NCBI GenBank assembly: GCA_031273985.1
Contig: JAISQV010000078.1
Span: forward strand, 1-11,117
DNA length: 11,117 bases
Origin: Spirochaetaceae bacterium
GTDB lineage: Bacteria; Spirochaetota; Spirochaetia; Treponematales; Breznakiellaceae
Direction of reading: 5' to 3'
Under the pieces are notes generated by a model. That model worked only from the letters and a program-made list of their open reading frames with translations. It had not been told where the DNA came from and did no database searches. This document shows positions 5,787-11,117 of this stretch, piece by piece. The position numbers were made by a program, and so were the translations under genes. How positions within the stretch are numbered: the stretch's first letter is position 1; each line of letters starts with the position of its first letter.

Positions 5787-6085
5787 TCAGCGGGCGAGGG
5801 CGTTTTTGCCCAGCCGCCGGACCGTGCCGGCCAGGGCCTCCGCCGTTCCGGGCGGTCCCAGGCGGGATCGAGGCAGTTTCCCGGCGCGAAGGAGCGGAAG
5901 TACCAGGGCGCCCGCGCCTCGGCCAGGGGGGCCAGGGCCTCCACGTCCGCCGGGCCGAAGTAAGCCCCCGGCAGGGCGAGACTCCGGTATTCGTGCGCGG
6001 CGCCGCTTGAGCGGATCAGGGCGGCGCTTTCGCGGAGCGCCGGGGCGGGGTCCGCCGGGGATTCCGCGCCGCCCGGCGGGGGCCG
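5787..6085 (-). pseudogene. C-terminal remnant of a radical-SAM activating enzyme (NrdG-like)
   Basis: In the minus-strand frame covering 5855-5992 the translation reads EYRSLALPG, then FGPADVEALAPLAEA, then WYFRSFAPGNCLDPAWD. That resembles the C-terminal end of anaerobic ribonucleotide reductase activating proteins, which typically have an (F)RTT-V-PG strand and an Q-FRPGN-LDP strand. Right after AWD the sense moves to another frame, which continues PGTAEALAGTVRRLGKNALAR and stops at 5787-5789, so an indel lies at about 5845-5860. Upstream, similarity reaches roughly APPGG-like residues near 6085 and then stops at the large hairpin. The radical-SAM cysteine motif and all N-terminal sequence are missing. 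I read it as a decayed, truncated gene. A different radical-SAM activase subfamily is possible. Confidence 0.45.
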
Positions 6086-6368
6086 GGCTATCCGGGGAAG
6101 AACCCGCTCACGCGGGGGAGGCTATCGCTCCGGCCCCCCTCCCCCGCCGACAGGCGGGTTCTTGCGCCTGGGCCTGCCCTTCGGTCACCCCTCCTGTCAG
6201 CCCCTTCAGGTCTGGCAATTATAGGAAAAATCCATGTACCGCCTACGGCGGCACGGAATTGTCCCTTGAGCGGGGAATGCAAGTATGATGTGGTATGGAT
6301 ACCGAAATGTCGAAGAAGGCAGCTCTACGGCGGAGCGGTAAAATACTTGAGGCTCCCTTGCTTACCTC
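6086..6368. other. Gene-free stretch before the tetR promoter
   Basis: Apart from the nested hairpin at 6098-6163 and a small stem (CCGCC 6239-6243 with GGCGG 6247-6251), I see no feature. A 64-codon minus-strand frame (6282 to 6088) spans the hairpin and has no recognisable protein sense, so I do not call it. Confidence 0.4.
6098..6163. ncRNA. Nested 20-bp hairpin with Flavo-1-like loop sequence
   Basis: AAGAACCCGC (6098-6107) pairs with GCGGGTTCTT (6154-6163). Inside it GCGGGGGAGG (6112-6121) pairs with CCTCCCCCGC (6138-6147), giving two perfect 10-bp helices separated by a small internal loop. On the minus strand the terminal loop contains GGAGCGATAG, and GGATAGCCCGG follows outside the helix (plus 6083-6093). 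Both phrases also occur in the Flavo-1-like element at 3450-3537, and both elements follow a GCGCAAG. This may be a degenerate or variant member of the same family on the minus strand. It directly abuts the broken NrdG-like remnant. Confidence 0.35.
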
Positions 6369-6402
6369 TTGACATATAATGACCGCTGGTCAATAATGGA
6401 CC
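6369..6402 (+). promoter_or_regulatory. tetR-operon promoter with embedded palindromic operator
   Basis: TTGACA (6369-6374) and AATAAT (6392-6397) are separated by exactly 17 bases, a strong sigma-70-type promoter. The spacer carries a perfect palindrome, TGACC-GCT-GGTCA (6380-6392). A further GACC at 6399-6402 forms a second inverted pair with the GGTC at 6388-6391. A site between -35 and -10 is typical of autorepressing TetR proteins. The predicted transcription start (about 6403-6405) is only a few bases from the ATG at 6409. A second -10-like TATAAT lies at 6375-6380 without a well-spaced -35. Confidence 0.6.
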
Positions 6403-6408
6403 CTAGGT

Positions 6409-7107
6409 ATGGGAATTCAGGAGCGGAAGGAGCGGGAAAAGACCGAGAGGAAGGCGCTGATTCTGCGCTGTGCCCGGGAGCTTGTCAGAGAGCGGGGCTC
6501 CGAGGCGGTGAGCATGACGGATATTGCCAGGATGGCGGAGCTTTCCAAGGCTACGCTGTACCTCTATTTTGAGAGCAAGGATGAGCTTTTCCGGGTGCTT
6601 TGCCGGGACCTGGCGGACCAGTATATGGATTATTACCGCTCGCGGCTCAGGCCGGAAAGCAACGCGCTGGAGTGCGTGATGCTTCTGTGGGAAAGTTATC
6701 TGGACCTCTATGCCAAGTCTGACGATCTTTTCGTGCTGTTTTCCATGCGGCGCTATCTTTTTCCTGTCCCGCCCTGTCTTCCGGCGGGGGAGGCCGCTCC
6801 CATGCAGGGTATCCTTGACACGGTGCAGGGCATCATAGAGCAGGGAATAGGGGAAGGGGTCTTTGAGGAGGATGTGAGGCCGGCGCTGATCGCCCATACT
6901 ATTGTTTCGCTGTTCTCCCTGGTCATGGAAAATACCGCGGATGCCGGGGGAGAGGGCATGATGGACGATTTGAAGTTTATCTTTCAGGTGATACTCCGGG
7001 GAATTACAAAAACCGGATTGAATTGTATGCTGCCGGAACTCTCCTTTACAGAACCGGCAACTGGCGGGGCCGAGCATGACGGAGCCGCGCACGGCGGAGG
7101 ATTATGA
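6409..7107 (+). CDS. TetR/AcrR-family transcriptional regulator
   Basis: The 232-residue product has the N-terminal TetR DNA-binding domain: RKALILRCARELVRERG (about 14-30), then MTDIARMAELSKATLYLYF (36-54) and ESKDELFRVL. The C-terminal ligand-binding part (about 70-210) is helical and variable, and ends in a Gly/Ala/His-rich tail. The start at 6409 fits the common opening MGIQERKEREK. No Shine-Dalgarno precedes it, and the best promoter would give an almost leaderless mRNA. It overlaps the exporter gene by the ATGA at 7104-7107. TetR genes placed at the head of an RND operon usually repress it until a pump substrate binds, and the palindrome in the promoter supports this. The ligand is unknown. 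Confidence 0.9.
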   Translation: MGIQERKEREKTERKALILRCARELVRERGSEAVSMTDIARMAELSKATLYLYFESKDELFRVLCRDLADQYMDYYRSRLRPESNALECVMLLWESYLDLYAKSDDLFVLFSMRRYLFPVPPCLPAGEAAPMQGILDTVQGIIEQGIGEGVFEEDVRPALIAHTIVSLFSLVMENTADAGGEGMMDDLKFIFQVILRGITKTGLNCMLPELSFTEPATGGAEHDGAAHGGGL

Positions 7108-9791
7108 AAAATTTTTTTAGGTACCCGGCTTTGATTGTGGCGGTAATCGCCGTGATCACTGTTTTTTTCGGGTTGCAGCTCTTCAGGGCGCAACTGGATA
7201 ACAACAATTTCCGTTTTGTCCCCGATGACGATCCGGCCATGACGCTTTCCCGTTATATTGACGATACTTTCGGGAGTTCCCTCTTTGTGCTGGTTGGCCT
7301 GGAACGTAAATATGCTCCGGTTTTTGACGGCCCCTTTCTTAACCGGATCCGTGACTATGTAAGCCGGGTGGAAGAGATTGATGTCGTGTCTTCCGTGAGT
7401 TCGCTGGTGAATACCGATTATATCACCGCCGAGGGGGATTCCATCGTGGTGAAGAAGCTGGTGGACGTTGATTTTACCGGGACTCCGGAAGAAACGGCGG
7501 AGCTTAAACGGAGGGTGCTTTCCTGGGACCTCTACGACCGGGCCCTGGTCTCCGACGATTTTACGGCAACCCAGATACTGGTGTCCCTGAGCATTCCCAC
7601 GGAAGACGCGGGGAGGCCCGAGGTTGTAGACGGCTTTCTGCAGATTCGGGACATGGCCCGGGAGATGTTTGCCGGTTTTGCTACGGTCTATGTGACGGGC
7701 CTCCCGGTGATCAACGCCACGGTGAACGAGGCGGTAAACGCAGATCTGGTGCTCCTCGTCCCGCTGGTGGTGGTGGCGGTGCTGGCTATGCTCTTCTTTT
7801 CGTTCCGGCGTTTTACCGCCGTGGCGCTGCCCCTGCTTACGGTGGTGATCGCCACGATCTGGTCCATCGGGGCCATGCCCCTGGCGGGCGTCAAGCTTTC
7901 GATCATTTCCACGGTGCTGCCCGTTATTTTGATAGCCGTCGGGAGCGCCTACGGGATCCACGTGGTAACTCACTATTTAAGCGACCGGGGGGACGGGGAG
8001 CTCAGCGTCGAGGAGCACCGGGAGCTGGTGTTCGCCCTGCTGCGGAGGATTGGCAAGCCCGTGTTTCTCGCGGCGCTGACCACCTTTGTCGGTTTTGCGT
8101 CCTTCTGTTTTACCAAAGTGCTTCCCATAAGGGAATTCGGCTACTTTGCGAGTTTCGGGGTGGTGGCCTCCTTTGCCGTGGCGGTAACCCTGATCCCCGC
8201 GCTGCTGTTAATCCGCGGGCCCAAACCTTTCAGGGAGCGGAAGTTCGCGGGAAGGGGGAAGGCCGGGGCGGATGCCCTGAACCATGCCATCGCCGGTACC
8301 TTTACCGCCATTGCCAGGAGGAAGGGGCTGGTTCTCTTCATAACCGGCGCAGTATCCCTGTTGTCCGTCTATGGCCTCTCCAGGGTTATTATTGACAATG
8401 TGATGGTAGAATACTTCAGGGAAGATACGGATATTTACCGCTCCGATCTTTTTATCCGTGAAAAATTCGGGGGCTCCAAGGTGGTGAGCATCGTGGTGGA
8501 GGCGGACAGCCCGGAAATTCTGCTCCACCCGGACACGCTTTCCGCCATGGACGGCCTGAGCCAGGCCTTGCCCGGACGGGTCCCTGAAATCGGGAAGGTC
8601 ATGGGGTTTACCGATATGATCAAGCGGATCAACCAGGTTTTTAACGCCAATGAAAGCCCCCTGGGATTGGCCCCTTCCGCCGGCGGCCCTTCCCTTGCGG
8701 GGGAGGCCGGTTTTGAAACCGGAGACGGTTTTGGTTTCGGTTTCGGTTTTGACGGGGGCGGTTTGGGGGATTTTGGGTTTGGCTTTGAGGAGGCCGCCGG
8801 CGGCCCTGCGGCAAACAGCGCCGCTGCCGGGAACGGCGCCCCGGAGGATGGGCTGACCGGCCGTCATGAGCGGGTCTTGACCGAAGCGGAACTCTTCAGC
8901 CTCCTGGACAGGGCGGCGGGGGAGCACCGCGAAATGGACGCCGACGATCTGGTGAGGAACCTTGAGCGCCTCGTAAACTGGGAAGGGGCGGCCTATTACG
9001 AGATACCCATCAGCCCGGAGCGTTACGGGAAGCGCAGTGCCGAGGAGCTGCAGCGGCTTGTCTCCAACTATCTGGTGCTTCTTGCGGGGAATATCAGTGA
9101 ATACGCCAACGATCCCCTGGAGCCTACGGCTATAAAGGCTACGGTACAGTTACGGACCGTGGGGCAGGCGGACACCAACCGGGCGGTGGACGAGATAAAC
9201 GCGTATATTGCCGCGAATTTCCCGGAGGGGCTGCGGACCGTCATAGGGGGGAGCGCCCTGGTGGAGGGTTCCCTCAATGCACTCATGATAGACGCCCAAA
9301 TGACCTCATTGATCTGTTCCCTGATTCTGGTGTTTATCATTATCGCCGCGTCGAACCGCTCCCTTATCGCCGGGTTTATCGGAATACTTCCCCTGTCAAT
9401 TTCCATCTTGATCAACTTTGCCGTCATGGGTTTTGCGGGGATCAAACTGAATCTGGGTACCGTCATGGTGGCCAGTGTTTCTGTCGGGGTGGGCATAGAC
9501 TACACGATACACTTCATTGAGACCTACAAGCGGGAATACCGGGTCTCCGGGGGAAAGGGGGAATTTCTGCGCCGCACCTTCGCCGTTTCCGGCAAGGCCA
9601 TTCTGATCAACGCTGTTTCTGTGGGGGCGGGTTTTGCGGTGCTGCTGCTCTCCCGCTTCAATATACTGGCGCATCTGGGGCTTCTTGTGGCCCTGACCAT
9701 GTTTACCAGCGCCCTGGTGAGCCTTACGGTGATACCGGTGCTGCTGACCATACTAAAACCAAAATTTGTTACCCAGGAGGTCCGGACATGA
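7104..9791 (+). CDS. RND-superfamily (MMPL-type) exporter, 12 transmembrane segments
   Basis: This 895-residue inner-membrane protein has the duplicated RND layout: TM1 at about 8-27, a periplasmic domain to about 212, TM2-TM6 (213-233, 238-258, 265-290, 318-337, 346-370), TM7 about 406-424, a second periplasmic domain to about 732, and TM8-TM12 to about 882. The proton-relay motif is clear in the second half (GVGIDYTIHF, Asp799). The equivalent place in the first half (AVGSAYGIH, 278-286) has no acidic residue. The second periplasmic domain contains a Gly/Phe-rich low-complexity stretch at about 540-562, followed by an Ala/Gly-rich linker. GGAGG (7096-7100) precedes the ATG. It resembles the predicted exporters of COG1033, which move lipids or hydrophobic compounds. 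Its partners downstream fit that, but the substrate is not known. Confidence 0.92.
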   Translation: MKNFFRYPALIVAVIAVITVFFGLQLFRAQLDNNNFRFVPDDDPAMTLSRYIDDTFGSSLFVLVGLERKYAPVFDGPFLNRIRDYVSRVEEIDVVSSVSSLVNTDYITAEGDSIVVKKLVDVDFTGTPEETAELKRRVLSWDLYDRALVSDDFTATQILVSLSIPTEDAGRPEVVDGFLQIRDMAREMFAGFATVYVTGLPVINATVNEAVNADLVLLVPLVVVAVLAMLFFSFRRFTAVALPLLTVVIATIWSIGAMPLAGVKLSIISTVLPVILIAVGSAYGIHVVTHYLSDRGDGELSVEEHRELVFALLRRIGKPVFLAALTTFVGFASFCFTKVLPIREFGYFASFGVVASFAVAVTLIPALLLIRGPKPFRERKFAGRGKAGADALNHAIAGTFTAIARRKGLVLFITGAVSLLSVYGLSRVIIDNVMVEYFREDTDIYRSDLFIREKFGGSKVVSIVVEADSPEILLHPDTLSAMDGLSQALPGRVPEIGKVMGFTDMIKRINQVFNANESPLGLAPSAGGPSLAGEAGFETGDGFGFGFGFDGGGLGDFGFGFEEAAGGPAANSAAAGNGAPEDGLTGRHERVLTEAELFSLLDRAAGEHREMDADDLVRNLERLVNWEGAAYYEIPISPERYGKRSAEELQRLVSNYLVLLAGNISEYANDPLEPTAIKATVQLRTVGQADTNRAVDEINAYIAANFPEGLRTVIGGSALVEGSLNALMIDAQMTSLICSLILVFIIIAASNRSLIAGFIGILPLSISILINFAVMGFAGIKLNLGTVMVASVSVGVGIDYTIHFIETYKREYRVSGGKGEFLRRTFAVSGKAILINAVSVGAGFAVLLLSRFNILAHLGLLVALTMFTSALVSLTVIPVLLTILKPKFVTQEVRT

Positions 9792-10579
9792 CAACACGGA
9801 TTCTACTACCGCTGCCGTTCATAGCCTTCATCGCTGCGGCGGCTTTTGCCCAGACGGCTTCCCCCCAGGATGCGGAGGCGCTGATACGCGCTTCCCGCAG
9901 CCGCATTGAGGCGGATACCACTTCTACCCGGGCGCGGATGGTGATAACGGGCCGGGACGGCTCCACCACGGAACGCCTTTTGGATCAGTATTCCAAGGAC
10001 GGCCCCTCCGGGGAGAGAACCGTCATTGTGTTTCAGCGCCCGGCTTCCGTCGCCGGAACGCGGTTTTTGACCATGAAAAATGCCGGGGGCGCCGATGATC
10101 AGTGGATATTTCTTCCCTCCCTGGGAAAGGTGCGCCGCATTGCCGCCTCTGAAGGGTCGGGGAGTTTTATGGGTACCGATTTCAGCTACGATGACATTGC
10201 CTCCGCTTCCCGCAGCGCCGATTTGGATACCCACCGCGTGATCCGGGAGGAGGCCCTGGACGGAAAAGCCTGTCATGTGATCGAATCCGTGCCCAGGGAT
10301 TCGGGCTACCAGTATTCCCGAATGATCCAGTGGCTCGACAGGGAAAGCGGCGTCCTCTACAAACTGGAACTCTACAATCGGAGGAATGTCCTCGTGAAGG
10401 TGATAGAGATGGGGGATTTCCGGGACGTGCAGGGAAGGCTTACCCCCCACCGCACCACGGTAAGCACCCTGGCGGCGGGCACCTCCACCGCCCTGATCAT
10501 GGAGATTGTCAAATACGACGATCCCATACCGGAGGGGGTCTTTACGACGGCGTATCTTGAGACGGGGAGGCTGCGATGA
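9788..10579 (+). CDS. Outer membrane lipoprotein-sorting (LolA-like) family periplasmic protein
   Basis: The 263-residue product has a signal peptide with likely cleavage at AFA-Q (after 21) and no lipobox cysteine, so it should be soluble in the periplasm. The mature part is beta-rich. It carries the block DDQWIFLPSLGKVRRI (103-118) followed by GSFMGTDFSYDDI (125-137), which is characteristic of proteins annotated as outer membrane lipoprotein-sorting protein and often encoded beside RND exporters. The LolA-like fold makes an open beta-sheet with a hydrophobic cavity, so a shuttle role for a lipid-like substrate is plausible. It is an inference, not shown. The start has AGGAGGT at 9775-9781 and overlaps the exporter stop by ATGA. 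It also ends in an ATGA overlap with the next gene. Confidence 0.87.
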   Translation: MTTRILLPLPFIAFIAAAAFAQTASPQDAEALIRASRSRIEADTTSTRARMVITGRDGSTTERLLDQYSKDGPSGERTVIVFQRPASVAGTRFLTMKNAGGADDQWIFLPSLGKVRRIAASEGSGSFMGTDFSYDDIASASRSADLDTHRVIREEALDGKACHVIESVPRDSGYQYSRMIQWLDRESGVLYKLELYNRRNVLVKVIEMGDFRDVQGRLTPHRTTVSTLAAGTSTALIMEIVKYDDPIPEGVFTTAYLETGRLR

Positions 10580-11117
10580 AAAAGCTTTTTCTGCTGGCAG
10601 TGTTTCTTGGGGCGGCGGCGGGCCTGATCGCCGCCCAGGATTTTGGTTTCGGCCCGGCGGAAGGGGATTACGGAGTCTCCGCGCCCGCCGTTACCGTGGG
10701 GGGAGAGGTTTCGGCGGAGTTGCAGGTTTTTACCGGGGACCTTGGTTCGGGGAGTAAAATCGGCGGGATAGAGCCGGGGAACATCTTCAGCGGGGCCCTC
10801 AACTTCAGCGCCGCCGCCGCCAATGCCGCCGGGGTGATCAACCTCAAGTTGAAGCCCGATTTTGAGACTCCGGAGAATATGCTGTCCCTTGACGAGGCCT
10901 ATGTCAGCGCTTTTTTCGGCGCTTTCAGCCTTGAAGCGGGGCTGCGCAAACTGACCTGGGGCAAGGCCGACAGTTTCGGCCCCCTGGACGTGATAAACCC
11001 CCTGGACTACAGCGACCTGTCGGCCATGTCCGATCCGCAGGGCATCAAGCTTGCCCGCCCCCTGCTCCACGGCTCCCTTGCCCTGGGCGCCTTTACGAAG
11101 CTTGAGGGGGTCTTTGT
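10576..11117 (+). CDS. Outer-membrane barrel protein, DUF1302-like (3' end outside window)
   Basis: An open frame runs from the ATG at 10576 off the right edge (180 complete codons). It has a signal peptide (MKKLFLLAVFLG, likely cleaved after IAA at 20). Beta-strand-like segments follow. The stretch LSLDEAYVSAFFGAF (103-117), LRKLTWGKAD (123-132) and LDVINPLDYSDL (137-148) matches the pattern of DUF1302-type outer-membrane proteins, which carry a G(R)Q-x-WGKAD...DV-NP-D strand pair. GGGGAGG (10564-10570) is a good ribosome binding site, and the start overlaps the LolA-like gene by ATGA. In other bacteria DUF1302 barrels are found with RND pumps and LolA-fold partners, so it is probably the outer-membrane part of the same system. 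Family call is from motifs only. Confidence 0.75.
   Translation, partial: MKKLFLLAVFLGAAAGLIAAQDFGFGPAEGDYGVSAPAVTVGGEVSAELQVFTGDLGSGSKIGGIEPGNIFSGALNFSAAAANAAGVINLKLKPDFETPENMLSLDEAYVSAFFGAFSLEAGLRKLTWGKADSFGPLDVINPLDYSDLSAMSDPQGIKLARPLLHGSLALGAFTKLEGVF

Noticed and set aside
6088..6282. 64-codon minus-strand frame before tetR
   Set aside because: It spans the nested hairpin, lacks a ribosome binding site and does not match a protein pattern I know.
6984..7973. 329-codon minus-strand frame antisense to the exporter
   Set aside because: It is a shadow of the TetR and RND genes, rich in His, Arg and Gly, without family motifs.
8720..8795. Gly/Phe-rich stretch in the exporter as a coding frameshift
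   Set aside because: The reading frame is open and family-like sequence continues in the same frame on both sides, so it is a genuine low-complexity insert.

Overview
The window is GC-rich bacterial chromosome and most resembles a spirochete of the Treponema group (termite-gut type). That placement is an inference. It rests on the flavour of the encoded proteins, the short alanine-rich signal peptides and lipobox, and an intergenic RNA-like element resembling Flavo-1, a family known from Bacteroidetes and some Spirochaetes. No rRNA, tRNA, transposase gene or CRISPR array was found.

Layout. Positions 1-370 hold no convincing gene, but contain a perfect 18-bp hairpin, a direct repeat and a run of three GC-rich hairpins. 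On the minus strand a two-gene unit follows: a family 4 uracil-DNA glycosylase (3191 to 2394) and, one base downstream, the primosomal helicase PriA (2392 to 371), a DNA repair and replication-restart pair. The gap 3192-3538 is filled with repeats: an inverted-repeat-bounded element, an interspersed palindromic repeat and a Flavo-1-like structure. An XRE-type regulator (minus, start near 3931) faces a plus-strand pair, an outer-membrane beta-barrel-like protein and a lipoprotein metallophosphoesterase. They share a short divergent promoter region with a near-perfect 24-bp palindrome. The gap 5539-6408 has a second copy of the interspersed repeat, a frameshifted C-terminal remnant of a radical-SAM activating enzyme (NrdG-like, minus strand) and a large nested hairpin.

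The right third is one tightly coupled operon: a TetR regulator, an RND/MMPL exporter, a periplasmic LolA-like lipoprotein-sorting-family protein and an outer-membrane barrel cut by the window edge. All three junctions are ATGA overlaps. The set looks like a trans-envelope export or lipid-transfer pathway: inner-membrane pump, periplasmic carrier and outer-membrane protein, under a TetR repressor whose probable operator lies inside its own promoter. The substrate cannot be read from the sequence.
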